Origin: Desulfitobacterium_A sp034927245
Lineage (GTDB): Bacteria > Bacillota > Desulfitobacteriia > Desulfitobacteriales > Desulfitobacteriaceae
Length of the DNA: 64,000 nucleotides
NCBI RefSeq assembly: GCF_034927245.1
Contig: NZ_JAYFQK010000039.1
Span: forward strand, 1 to 64,000
Reading direction: 5' to 3'
Within the stretch, counting starts at the first letter, position 1; each line of letters starts with the position of its first letter. Both the position numbers and the translations under genes were made by a program. Below, piece after piece: positions 8,874-17,426 of this stretch. The notes under the pieces were generated by a model. That model saw only the letters and a list, made by a program, of their open reading frames with translations, made no database searches and was not told the DNA's origin.

Positions 8874-10118
8874 TTAATCCAGGACCTGACCACTGGTTAA
8901 TTGATTTCTAAGCTTGCCAATCATGTCAGGAACATTGATTTGCATACCACAACGTTCCACGCATCGCCCACAGCGCAAACAGGAATAGATTTGCGGTGCT
9001 TCCTTATCGAGTCCGCCTGCTACAAACACATCCCAGATGGTTCCGATACCGCCAAGATACGTTTCTCCGAAATGACCTGCTACGACTTCGAATACCGGGC
9101 ATTCATACATACACCCGCCGCAGCGCAGACAATGTAAAGCTTGTTTATAATCATCATGATCAGCCATCGCACTGCGGCCGTTATCTACAAAGATGACATA
9201 AAACTCACGAGGTCCATGTGCTCCATAGGTCGTTACTTTTTCAATATCCCCGGTCTTGCTCGGTCCGGTGATAATGCTTACGTATGCCGGAATAGGATAC
9301 TGTGCATAGCGCCATGTTACCTCTGCAACTTTCATGGCATCCTGGAAGGTCGGAACAATCTTTTCAATACCTACAAAAAGAAGGTGGATTGGGGGCGCCG
9401 AAGTGGCTAAGCGAACATTTCCCTCATTTTCAATTATTACAAAGGCACCTGTATCAGCCGCTACGACATTTGAACCGCTGATTCCGACATCTGCGCTGAA
9501 ATACTTATCACGCATGAATTCACGGACCACTGCGACTTCTTTAGCGATATCAGGCTCAACTTCCTTTTTAAAAAAATCTGAGAAGATTTCTGCGACCTTT
9601 TCGCGGGGAACATGGATCGCCGGAGATAAAATATGCATCGGACGGTCCTTTTTCAGTTGAAGGATAAATTCCCCCAAGTCCGTTTCCCAAACATCATTTC
9701 CTTCGTTCTCAAGGAATTCGCGAATGTGGAGTTCCTCACCTAACATGCTTTTGCCCTTAACGACTGTTTTACCGGTACCAATGATTTCCTTAGCAATCAT
9801 CAAGGCTTGATTTTTGTCTTTAGCATAAAATGCCTTGCCATGATTTCGTTCGACAGATTCCATTGCCTGTTTGAGCAATTCCTTTTGATGAGCAACTGAA
9901 TAATTCTTGATTTCACGGACTTCAGCTGCCAGTTCCGGAGTATGGGGATAACGAGCCATTGTTTTCGAGGTTGTTTCTCTGTAAGCTTTGACAGCACGTG
10001 AAATGGCTTTGCGAATATTTTCATCATCGCTTGCTTGTTCAAGATATTTTGTATAATCATTAAATTCATCTTGTAGATCTTCTGCTTCTTGCTTCTGTCC
10101 TCTTTGAAAAAAACTCAT
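8874..10118 (-). CDS. LutB-like LUD-domain iron-sulfur protein
   Basis: 414 residues. The LUD (LutB/YkgF) domain occupies ~60-300, with VKGKSMLGEELHIREFLE, ISGSNVVAADTGAFVIIENEGN and VGIEKIVPTFQDA. Two C-terminal ferredoxin motifs follow: CLRCGGCMYECPVFE and CLRCGRCVERCGMQINVP. In known LutABC systems this protein is part of the cytoplasmic iron-sulfur complex that oxidises L-lactate to pyruvate. It overlaps the upstream CCG-domain gene by one base (TAATG), so the two are translationally coupled. No LutC-like protein is nearby; Desulfosporosinus-type sulfate reducers commonly grow on lactate, which fits. Confidence 0.88.
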   Translation of the reverse strand: MSFFQRGQKQEAEDLQDEFNDYTKYLEQASDDENIRKAISRAVKAYRETTSKTMARYPHTPELAAEVREIKNYSVAHQKELLKQAMESVERNHGKAFYAKDKNQALMIAKEIIGTGKTVVKGKSMLGEELHIREFLENEGNDVWETDLGEFILQLKKDRPMHILSPAIHVPREKVAEIFSDFFKKEVEPDIAKEVAVVREFMRDKYFSADVGISGSNVVAADTGAFVIIENEGNVRLATSAPPIHLLFVGIEKIVPTFQDAMKVAEVTWRYAQYPIPAYVSIITGPSKTGDIEKVTTYGAHGPREFYVIFVDNGRSAMADHDDYKQALHCLRCGGCMYECPVFEVVAGHFGETYLGGIGTIWDVFVAGGLDKEAPQIYSCLRCGRCVERCGMQINVPDMIGKLRNQLTSGQVLD

Positions 10119-11128
10119 TATGCGATCCCCCTATATAGAAATTCAATTAGATCTATCACTTGATTCTTATCATTTTTTTCAAGGGCTCCCTCAAGCGCAG
10201 ATAAACAATAAGGGCAAGAGGTCAGTATAAGGTCTGCTCCGGTAGCCTTTAATTCATCAACGCGCCGTCCGGCCATTGTATGTGAAAGTTGGGGGAAAAC
10301 AATTTTAGTGGGACCGCCGCAGCAAGTCGTCCATTCTCCGTGCTGCTGTGCCTCTCTAAATTGAACTCCTGAGGCAGTTAAGATATCGCGCAGTTCTTGT
10401 GTAATATGAAGCTCACGCGCTAAACGGCAGGAATCATGGATAACCACCGTGGGAGCGTTGGGAACAGGTTTTAGATTATGTCTTTTTTCCCAAACAAGTT
10501 CGACAAATGTTTTAATTTCTACATTTAAATCAATCCCCACTTTGGGATATACAAATTTAAGGACTTCAGCAGCGTGAGGAGATAGACAAACCAGTGTTTT
10601 AGCTCCGCTTTTTTGTATGACTTGCTGTACGCGTGGAGCATATTCTTTTAAATCGTCCCAATACCCCAATTCATAAAGGAGAGCGCCGCTATAAAGTTCC
10701 TCATCGCCGGAATAGCAGAGCTGATAACCTAAGGATTGAAGAAGGCCGGCAGCCTTGCCGCAAATCGTTTGAAAACGCTCTTTATCCGAGGCTAGTACAG
10801 ATGCATACATCTTTTCGGCGCTGATTCCAACTTTATCAAGAATGTTGCGCGCACCGATCATCATAGAAAATGCCTTACTTCCTTGGTCCATGACCGTCAT
10901 TGTCTTAACTAAAGAATCGATAAAAGGAAGTAACTGATATTCGCCTCCCGTATAGAACAGCAAATCACCGGTCTTAGGTAAATTCATGCCTTTTGCCCAT
11001 GAACCGACTTCGGTTCCCTTTAACGCGAGTGGGTTTCCGTGTTTCAGAATATTTCCTCGAATAATTTCCAATGTTGCCGGAAGTTTTCGTTCAACATGGT
11101 TTTGTGCTTCTACCGGTTGTGTTGCCAT
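10118..11128 (-). CDS. LutA/GlpC-like CCG-domain (Fe-S)-binding protein
   Basis: 336 residues. The C-terminal half is a CCG (cysteine-rich) domain of the heterodisulfide reductase/LutA type: VVIHDSCRLARELH, WTTCCGGPTK and LILTSCPYCLSAL. The N-terminal half is less typical; it contains DLLFYTGGEYQLLPF and lacks a clear second CCG motif, although LutA normally has two. It likely holds a non-cubane Fe-S cluster and works with the LutB-like partner in lactate (or related hydroxyacid) oxidation. ATG 11128 is preceded by GGGGTGG at good spacing; a GTG three codons upstream is less likely. First gene of the operon. Confidence 0.83.
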   Translation of the reverse strand: MATQPVEAQNHVERKLPATLEIIRGNILKHGNPLALKGTEVGSWAKGMNLPKTGDLLFYTGGEYQLLPFIDSLVKTMTVMDQGSKAFSMMIGARNILDKVGISAEKMYASVLASDKERFQTICGKAAGLLQSLGYQLCYSGDEELYSGALLYELGYWDDLKEYAPRVQQVIQKSGAKTLVCLSPHAAEVLKFVYPKVGIDLNVEIKTFVELVWEKRHNLKPVPNAPTVVIHDSCRLARELHITQELRDILTASGVQFREAQQHGEWTTCCGGPTKIVFPQLSHTMAGRRVDELKATGADLILTSCPYCLSALEGALEKNDKNQVIDLIEFLYRGIA

Positions 11129-11406
11129 TAATTCCACCCCTTCACAATCTATACGATAATTAATTTATTTATAAATTTAAACGTTGTACATGTATAATTT
11201 ATCGAAAAATTGAATGCCAGTAAATAGGTTTTTAGAATGTATACAGGGATAATTTAGCATATTATGGTCATAAACCAATCTTTTCAATATTACCACTTTT
11301 TTTCTATACAGTCTATCGTGTTTTTTCGATTATTTTTTCGTGACAATTCCTTCTTTAATGGATTAAAATATGGCTCTAAAATGTTATCTATGATTATATT
11401 TTTTAA

Positions 11407-11436
11407 TTGACAGTGTTCTCTGTGACAACTTATAAT
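11407..11436 (+). promoter_or_regulatory. sigma-A promoter of citrate synthase
   Basis: TTGACA at 11407-11412 and TATAAT at 11431-11436, both perfect consensus, with an 18-bp spacer; 67 bp upstream of the chosen start codon. Confidence 0.8.
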
Positions 11437-11450
11437 AAATCATAAGTTGT
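11425..11450. promoter_or_regulatory. palindromic operator candidate over the -10 box
   Basis: Perfect 9-bp arms ACAACTTAT (11425-11433) and ATAAGTTGT (11442-11450) around an 8-bp centre. It covers the -10 box and the expected transcription start. A repressor bound here would block transcription. The regulator is not identified. Confidence 0.6.
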
Positions 11451-11503
11451 TGGGGGTTAAATGTATCGTTATCCGTAATCCATTATTGAAGGAGATAAAA
11501 GGA

Positions 11504-12874
11504 ATGGAAGCTAATGAAAAAAATCAATTTGATGAAAAAATTCTCGGTGAACTCAGCAACATAGTCCTAGCAAAGGGTCCCATTAATCCCGAACTTTACA
11601 GAAAATATGAAGTTAAACGCGGTCTGCGTGATGCTGATGGAAGAGGTGTGCTCGTCGGGTTAACCGAGATTGGAGAGGTTCACTCCTATATTCTTGATGA
11701 AGGGGAAATGATACCCGTTCCCGGCCGTTTAATATACCGCGGCTACGATATTCTTGATCTTGCTAAAGGCTTTATGGAAGATGGCCGCTTTGGTTTTGAA
11801 GAAACAATTTACTTATTACTCTTTGGGAATCTTCCTTCTAGTCAGCAGCTTGCAGATTTTAAGCAGCTTCTTACCAACAATCAGAAACTTCCCGAGAACT
11901 TTGCCCGAGATATTATTTTGAGCGCACCAAGTAAAGATATTATGAACGGATTAGCTAGAAGTGTCTTAGCTTTGTATTCTTTTGACGCCAATCCTGACGA
12001 TATCTCAATTAAAAATGTTCTAAAACAATGTATCAAATTGATTGCCTTCTTCCCCTCTTTGGCAGCCTATAGTTTTCAAGCCTACTCCCATTACTATGGT
12101 AATAAAAGTTTAGTGCTTCACAGTCCTCAACCCCATTTAGGTTTGGCTGAAAATATCCTTTATATGTTAAGGCCCAACCATAAATATACAGAGTTAGAAG
12201 CTAAACTTCTCGATCTTGCGCTTGTCCTCCATGCCGAACATGGTGGTGGTAATAATTCTACCTTTGTGACCCATGTTGTAACCTCAACAGGTACTGATAC
12301 GTATTCGGTAATTGCCGCGGCCTTAGGCTCTCTGAAGGGACCAAGACATGGTGGAGCCAATCATAAGGTTATTCAAATGATTGAAAATATCAAGGAAAAT
12401 GTCAAGGATTGGGAGGATAATGCGGAACTTTCAGCATACCTTGATCGTCTTCTTACAAAAGATGCGTTTGATCATTCCGGCCTGATTTATGGGATTGGTC
12501 ACGCTGTTTACTCCATCTCTGATCCAAGAGCAGTTATTCTTAAGAGATATGCCGCTATGCTTGCTAAAGAGAAAGGGCTTGAACACGAATTTAATCTCTA
12601 TGCCAAGGTTGAGGAACTTTCCCAGAAAGCAATCGCAAAACACACCCATTCAAACAAAGCGGTAAGTGCCAACGTTGATTATTATTCCGGGTTTGTCTAT
12701 CGGATGCTTAATCTTCCGCTTGAAATGTTCACACCGATTTTTGCACTCGCTCGAATAGCCGGTTGGAGCGCACACCGCATTGAAGAAATCGTGAATAACG
12801 GCAAAATCATTAGACCCGCTTATAAAAGTGTTGAGCCCCGAAGATTGTACGTTCCTCTTAACGAACGAGGTTGA
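11504..12874 (+). CDS. citrate synthase
   Basis: 456 residues, the longer form found in clostridia. The catalytic histidine region (LHAEHGGGNNSTFVTHV), the second histidine (GIGHAVYSISDPRA) and the aspartate (NVDYYSGFVYRML) are all present, with KGPRHGGANHKV between them. It condenses oxaloacetate with acetyl-CoA; a 2-methylcitrate synthase activity cannot be excluded. ATG 11504 is chosen because GAAGGAGATAAAAGG precedes it. An in-frame TTG at 11447 lies inside the promoter/operator palindrome and would add 19 unconserved residues. Single gene between a consensus promoter and a very long terminator. Confidence 0.9.
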   Translation: MEANEKNQFDEKILGELSNIVLAKGPINPELYRKYEVKRGLRDADGRGVLVGLTEIGEVHSYILDEGEMIPVPGRLIYRGYDILDLAKGFMEDGRFGFEETIYLLLFGNLPSSQQLADFKQLLTNNQKLPENFARDIILSAPSKDIMNGLARSVLALYSFDANPDDISIKNVLKQCIKLIAFFPSLAAYSFQAYSHYYGNKSLVLHSPQPHLGLAENILYMLRPNHKYTELEAKLLDLALVLHAEHGGGNNSTFVTHVVTSTGTDTYSVIAAALGSLKGPRHGGANHKVIQMIENIKENVKDWEDNAELSAYLDRLLTKDAFDHSGLIYGIGHAVYSISDPRAVILKRYAAMLAKEKGLEHEFNLYAKVEELSQKAIAKHTHSNKAVSANVDYYSGFVYRMLNLPLEMFTPIFALARIAGWSAHRIEEIVNNGKIIRPAYKSVEPRRLYVPLNERG

Positions 12875-12886
12875 TAATATTTATCG

Positions 12887-12952
12887 AGTTAGAATAAAAA
12901 AGAGCGAGAATAAGGTAATAATACCTAATTCTCGTTCTTTTTTATTCTAACT
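12887..12952. terminator. 31-bp-arm bidirectional terminator
   Basis: Arms 12887-12917 and 12922-12952 pair over 31 positions with one G-T pair and one mismatch, around a 4-base loop; A-run left and T-run right of the GC core. It lies between the convergent citrate synthase and HD-hydrolase genes. Confidence 0.88.
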
Positions 12953-12963
12953 ATCCCCATAAA

Positions 12964-13557
12964 CTATGGCTTGAGCATCCCCTTAGCAACCGCTGTTTCA
13001 ATTAAATCTGTTGCATATTCCCAGATTTGAGGAGCCCTGGTCCGCGCGGGTTCGATTCTTTTATGAACCTTTTCACTGACAACCCCGGGTTTCTTCCACG
13101 TATGTCCCCCCGTATTATAATTCAAAAGCAAGGGCTGAAAACGATCCAAGCTCGCCGCAAAGCCTGCTTCCGGTGTTTCCATTGCTTCAAATTCGCACCA
13201 AAGTTTCATCAATTCTTCCGCTTGATCCGGGGGAAGGATATTAAAGATGCGTTCTGCCGCTTTTTGTTCCCGGTCTGCTTTATCCTCATAGCCCTTTTCA
13301 TCGTAAGCAAACGTATCCCCGGCATCTATTTCCACTAAGTCATGGATTAAGACAAGTTTAACTACATGGAGAACATCGACATTTTGCTCAGCCGCATATT
13401 CGGAAAGCAGAATAGCCATCATAGCCAAGTGCCAGGAATGCTCTGCATCGTTTTCATGTCGCCTCGTCCCGATGACAAGATTCTGACGATATATCTGTTT
13501 GAGTTTATCAATCTCTATAATAAACTCAAGTTGCTTCTGAAATCTTTCGTTATTCAA
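12964..13557 (-). CDS. HD-domain hydrolase, YfbR-like
   Basis: 197 residues. Metal-binding histidines and aspartates are visible in RRHENDAEHSWHLAMM and VKLVLIHDLVEIDAGDTF, the pattern of the YfbR/HD_3 group, whose characterised members dephosphorylate deoxynucleoside 5'-monophosphates. Cytoplasmic, with no extra domains. Lies 32 bp downstream of the UPF0178 gene in what looks like one minus-strand operon running from the ABC-F gene at 16189 down to here. Substrate not determined from the sequence. Confidence 0.85.
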   Translation of the reverse strand: MNNERFQKQLEFIIEIDKLKQIYRQNLVIGTRRHENDAEHSWHLAMMAILLSEYAAEQNVDVLHVVKLVLIHDLVEIDAGDTFAYDEKGYEDKADREQKAAERIFNILPPDQAEELMKLWCEFEAMETPEAGFAASLDRFQPLLLNYNTGGHTWKKPGVVSEKVHKRIEPARTRAPQIWEYATDLIETAVAKGMLKP

Positions 13558-13589
13558 TATGATTTACCACACTTTCAAAAAATCCGGTT

Positions 13590-14042
13590 TCAGCGGTCTG
13601 GCTGCGTAATTGCCGCCTCAATAAGGCGGCGAAGACATTGGCTGAACGCATGATCATCCTCTTCTGTTCTCTTTCTGGGTCCCTTTGTTCTTCCTCCGGC
13701 ACGTCGATACTTCGCTTTAATTTCTCGTTCTTCAAGCAGAAAATCAATCGATTCAGAACGATACTCCTTTCCCTTGAGTCCCATCGCATAGGCGCCTTTA
13801 CCTAACACCATTGCCGCAAGGCCAAAATCCTGGGTAATGATAATGTCTCCGGCTTGCGTGACATTAAGAATTTTAAGATCGGCTTCTTGCGAATTATCCC
13901 CTACGGTAATATGGTGTTCGGAAATAATATGATGATCGAAGCCGGCGACCGTCCACACTTCGATTTGATACCTTGATCCCAGTTTAAAGCATATCTGCAG
14001 CGCAGATTGCGGACAAGCGTCAGCATCCACAATAATCTTCAT
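13590..14042 (-). CDS. UPF0178 (YaiI/YqxD, DUF188) family protein
   Basis: 150 residues. It opens KIIVDADACPQSALQI and contains DIIITQDFGLAAMVLGKGAYAM and GGRTKGPRKRTEEDD, all signatures of UPF0178. The fold is thought to be PIN-like, with conserved aspartates suggesting metal-dependent nuclease activity; no function is established. ATG 14042 has AAAGGGA upstream; the frame is open further to 14087 but those codons lack conservation and a good ribosome site. Part of the minus-strand operon with the ABC-F gene. Confidence 0.9.
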   Translation of the reverse strand: MKIIVDADACPQSALQICFKLGSRYQIEVWTVAGFDHHIISEHHITVGDNSQEADLKILNVTQAGDIIITQDFGLAAMVLGKGAYAMGLKGKEYRSESIDFLLEEREIKAKYRRAGGRTKGPRKRTEEDDHAFSQCLRRLIEAAITQPDR

Positions 14043-14076
14043 CAGCGCAGTCCCTTTCCGTATCAAACTCTCCGGG

Positions 14077-14229
14077 CTATTTATCAAACATACCGCCTTG
14101 CTTAAATCGCTTTATACCCTTCCGTTTTTCCCCTATCTTTTTATCAGCCTTCTGCGGCATTCCCTGTTGGGCACTCTTTTTCTTCTTTTCGGCAATGACC
14201 TTTTTCATCTGCTCAACCATATCATCCAT
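14077..14229 (-). CDS. 50-residue lysine-rich basic protein
   Basis: A short frame begins MDDMVEQMKKVIAEKKKK and ends GGMFDK before TAG. The start codon at 14229 follows AGAAGGATC at suitable spacing. It fills the gap between the ABC-F gene (stop at 14261) and UPF0178 (start at 14042), leaving gaps of 31 and 34 bp. About a third of its residues are Lys or Arg, so binding to RNA or the ribosome is plausible given the ABC-F neighbour; that is inference. I do not recognise a named family. Too short for ordinary gene callers, but position, ribosome site and composition support it. Confidence 0.65.
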   Translation of the reverse strand: MDDMVEQMKKVIAEKKKKSAQQGMPQKADKKIGEKRKGIKRFKQGGMFDK

Positions 14230-14260
14230 CGTTTATGATCCTTCTTTCTCTTATTTACTC

Positions 14261-16189
14261 TTATTTACTCCGGGCGATTTGTTCTGCCAGTTCATTCAAA
14301 TACGTCCAGCGCTCCATCAGTTCATCAAGCTTCTGTTCTAACAGCTGCTGTTGACCTATTAGCTCACTTAGTTTGCCATAATCACTGCCTGCTGCATTCA
14401 TTTCCTGATTGACTTTGGCGAGCTCTTCTTCTTTTTGGGCAATTAAACCATCAATTTGTTCGAATTCACGCTGTTCCTTATAGGTCATCTTAAGAGAACG
14501 TTCCTTGGGCGGCTGCTGCTTTAACTCCTTGGAAGGAGACGATTTTTCACGATTATCCGTTGGAGGCAAGGATGAATCCTCCGGTCTTTCTTTGGCTGCT
14601 TGTTCTTGATATTCGGAGTAGTTTCCCACATATGAACGAATTCTACCCTGACCTTCAAAAGCAAAAATTTTCTCCGCGACCCGGTCAAGAAAATAGCGAT
14701 CATGTGAAACCGTCATAACTGCACCCGGAAACTCTTCAAGATATTCTTCGAGAACGCGCAAAGTCTGAATATCAAGGTCGTTGGTAGGCTCATCAAGGAA
14801 AAGAACATTGGGAGCTCCCATGAGAATTCTCAGCAGATAAAGCCTGCGTTTTTCACCGCCCGAAAGATCCCCGATAACACTCCACTGCAGCGAAGGCGGA
14901 AACAAAAAGCGTTCTAACATCTGTGAGGCCGTAATAACCCCGCCGTCTCCGGAAGGGAGCACTTCGGCAATTTCCTTGATATAATTGATCACCCGTTGCT
15001 GAGGATTCATCTCTGTATTTTCCTGGGCAAAAAAGCCGATTTTAACGGTTGGCCCCCATTCGATCTCTCCCTGAGTCGGTCGTAAGCGGCCTGCCAAAAG
15101 ATTTAATAGCGTTGATTTTCCTCTTCCATTCGGTCCAATGATGCCAATCCTGTCATTTCTGGCAAGAATATAACTAAAATCTTCGATAACGGTTCCCCGA
15201 TCGGGAAATTCGTGATGAAGATGACGGCACTCTAACACTTTCTTTCCTAAGCGGCTCGCCCCTGCTGTTATCTCAACCTTCCCTACAGCCTCTAAGGGCT
15301 TATCAGCGGCCAATGCATTAAAACGTTCAATGCGTGCCTTTTGCTTGGTGGACCTGGCCTGAGCTCCCCGCCGAATCCAAGCGAGCTCATGGCGATAACG
15401 GTTCTGCCGTTTACGCTCCAAGGTTTCCTCCAGCTCTTCGCGTTCTGCTTTAAGCTCTAAATAACGGGTATAATTACCCGGATAGGGATAAAGTTTGCCT
15501 CGATCAAGTTCAAAAATCTGATTTGTCACACGATCCAGAAAATAGCGATCATGAGTAATCATGATCAATGCGCCTTTACGGTTATTTAGGTACTGTTCCA
15601 GCCAGGCCACCGTTTCATTGTCGATATGGTTCGTTGGCTCATCCATAATCAGCAGATCGGAAGGATTGATCAACGCACCGGCCAAAGCAACACGTTTGCG
15701 CTGCCCCCCGGACAGGCAGCCCATAGGCGTATCAAATTCCAAGATTCCAAGCCTCGTCAAAATCGTTTTCGCTTCGCTCTCCAATTGCCAGGCATTTTCA
15801 ACATCCATCATTTGTCCCAGATCAAGCAGTTTCTTTTGGTATACGGGATTTTGCGGATCTCGGTTTAATTTTTCGAGTGCCCGTTCATAATTCCTTAACA
15901 ATTGCATAAGAGGAGAATTTCCCCGAAAAACCTGTTCCAATACGGTTACGTCTGCCTGAAAATCGGGGTCCTGGGGCAGATACTCTAAGCGCACATCATT
16001 GCCCTTAACGACTTTTCCCTCTTCAGAAGTCTCCAACCCCCCTAAAATTTTCATCAATGTCGATTTCCCGGTACCATTGACACCGATTATTCCGATCTTA
16101 TCTCTATCTTGAATACCAAAGGAAATTTTGCTGAAAAGGACTTTTGTGCCATAACTTTTCGTCAAGTTCTCTGCAGTTAAAAGATTCAT
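14261..16189 (-). CDS. ABC-F family ATPase, Uup-like
   Basis: 642 residues with two ATPase modules and no membrane segment. Module 1 has GVNGTGKST, LSGGQRKRVALA and LLIMDEPTNHID; module 2 has GPNGRGKST, LSGGEKRRLYLL and LFLDEPTNDLD. The basic linker between them (~240-310) is typical of ABC-F proteins, which act on ribosomes or, for Uup, also influence DNA transposition and branched intermediates. The C-terminal ~100 residues form a charged coiled coil (KEQREFEQIDGLIAQKEEEL), characteristic of Uup. First gene of a likely operon with the 50-residue basic protein, UPF0178 and the HD hydrolase. Confidence 0.92.
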   Translation of the reverse strand: MNLLTAENLTKSYGTKVLFSKISFGIQDRDKIGIIGVNGTGKSTLMKILGGLETSEEGKVVKGNDVRLEYLPQDPDFQADVTVLEQVFRGNSPLMQLLRNYERALEKLNRDPQNPVYQKKLLDLGQMMDVENAWQLESEAKTILTRLGILEFDTPMGCLSGGQRKRVALAGALINPSDLLIMDEPTNHIDNETVAWLEQYLNNRKGALIMITHDRYFLDRVTNQIFELDRGKLYPYPGNYTRYLELKAEREELEETLERKRQNRYRHELAWIRRGAQARSTKQKARIERFNALAADKPLEAVGKVEITAGASRLGKKVLECRHLHHEFPDRGTVIEDFSYILARNDRIGIIGPNGRGKSTLLNLLAGRLRPTQGEIEWGPTVKIGFFAQENTEMNPQQRVINYIKEIAEVLPSGDGGVITASQMLERFLFPPSLQWSVIGDLSGGEKRRLYLLRILMGAPNVLFLDEPTNDLDIQTLRVLEEYLEEFPGAVMTVSHDRYFLDRVAEKIFAFEGQGRIRSYVGNYSEYQEQAAKERPEDSSLPPTDNREKSSPSKELKQQPPKERSLKMTYKEQREFEQIDGLIAQKEEELAKVNQEMNAAGSDYGKLSELIGQQQLLEQKLDELMERWTYLNELAEQIARSK

Positions 16190-16332
16190 CCTCTGCTTCT
16201 CCTTGTCCCACTCTTTTTAAGCTTTAATTATATCATAGATTAAGCTAACTTAACCTAATATTCCCTTTGGCCCCTCCATCTAAAAGTGTTAAAATTAGTG
16301 ATAATCTACTAAAAGAACTGGAGCTAAAACCG

Positions 16333-17370
16333 ATGAAAAAAATTCTTGTTCTTTTTCTGTTATGTTTCATAACTTTTACCTACTCTTCGCAAATGCAAAC
16401 TGAATTGAAGAGGATTTATCAAAGTGAACCTGTTCAAGAAGCTACAAATTGGGTTGAAGACTTAATCAACGAAAACGGCTTAGATCGGAAGTGGGACGAA
16501 GCTAAGCAAACGACATTGGGAACCACACTGCAAGTTGTTTCAGGCCTAAGCAGTGATAACCCTGCCTTAGAAAAATCAATGAGGCTGCTGGAATACCATC
16601 TGCAGCACCGGATTAACGCCTTGCCTTCTATCAGTTCTTCGTCTCTAAAGCTGGAAGTCAATCCTAAACTTACACTCTATGCCGGGGACAGCGGCGTAAC
16701 CGAAGAATCCCTAAAATCGGCAAGCTCCTTAATTATGGACTACGCTCTGCCCATACTTCAACACAATATTGATCTTAATCCGAAAAAGATGACCGAAGTT
16801 GTTTTCTATACCAGTCCGGAAATGTATGGCAATGCACTTCTGAAAGCAGGTCTCTCAGAGCAAGAGACTGCCGCCATTGTGGAACAAACAGGAGGAATCA
16901 CTGTTAACTCATCAATCTGGGTTCCATTATTTAACCTTAAAGGTAATGCGGAACTCGCCAATATCCTCACTCATGAGCTTAACCACGTCTGCTTTAATCA
17001 GGCCGGGATCGGAAACGACCTTCCGCTATGGCTGAATGAAGGAATTAGCTGGCATAATGGTCTTGCTGCTCAAGCAAAAATAAGTCCTAAGCAAACCCAG
17101 TTAGAAATTAAACTCCAAACTGCAAGTCTAAAGAAGATCGCTCAAAATGGGAACCTTCTCCCCTTAAGTAAAATTGATCAAGGACTATTTACGGCTTCCT
17201 ATAATGTTGAATTTCAAGGATATTTAGCCACAGAGCAATTGATTGATAAGTATGGTCTTGCACATTTTCAAATCTTTCTCGGACAAGTGCCTGCACTTGG
17301 AGTTGAGAAAAGCTTTCAGCAGAATTTTGGCCAAACCCTGCGAGAATATGAAAATGAATTTTCAATATAA
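16333..17370 (+). CDS. secreted peptidase MA-like metalloprotease
   Basis: 345 residues. The N-terminus MKKILVLFLLCFITFTYSS is a signal peptide. The zinc motif HELNH lies in ANILTHELNHVCF and is followed after ~17 residues by WLNEGISW, supplying the third ligand, as in the peptidase MA / gluzincin group. It is therefore probably an exported or anchored zinc protease; the substrate is unknown. The ATG at 16333 is preferred over an in-frame TTG at 16267 because it places the signal peptide at the N-terminus and has GGAG upstream. Divergent from the ABC-F operon and followed by a good terminator. Confidence 0.82.
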   Translation: MKKILVLFLLCFITFTYSSQMQTELKRIYQSEPVQEATNWVEDLINENGLDRKWDEAKQTTLGTTLQVVSGLSSDNPALEKSMRLLEYHLQHRINALPSISSSSLKLEVNPKLTLYAGDSGVTEESLKSASSLIMDYALPILQHNIDLNPKKMTEVVFYTSPEMYGNALLKAGLSEQETAAIVEQTGGITVNSSIWVPLFNLKGNAELANILTHELNHVCFNQAGIGNDLPLWLNEGISWHNGLAAQAKISPKQTQLEIKLQTASLKKIAQNGNLLPLSKIDQGLFTASYNVEFQGYLATEQLIDKYGLAHFQIFLGQVPALGVEKSFQQNFGQTLREYENEFSI

Positions 17371-17380
17371 TTAGGAAAAA

Positions 17381-17415
17381 TAGGGACTGTTGTAATCATT
17401 CTACAACAGTCCCTA
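17381..17415. terminator. bidirectional terminator
   Basis: Perfect 14-bp arms TAGGGACTGTTGTA / TACAACAGTCCCTA with a 7-base loop, between the convergent peptidase and GGDEF-EAL genes. Confidence 0.88.
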
Positions 17416-17426
17416 TATAAACCCAT

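Larger units (their letters stand above)
11129..11503. other. intergenic region between divergent lut-like and citrate synthase genes
   Basis: About 375 bp of A+T-rich DNA without a credible gene. It must hold the promoter of the minus-strand lut-like operon; I could not pick one with confidence. The citrate synthase promoter and an overlapping palindrome at 11407-11450 are the only clear signals. Confidence 0.6.

Noticed and set aside
13550..13789. 79-residue minus-strand frame overlapping UPF0178
   Set aside because: Out-of-frame shadow of the conserved UPF0178 gene; no start signals.
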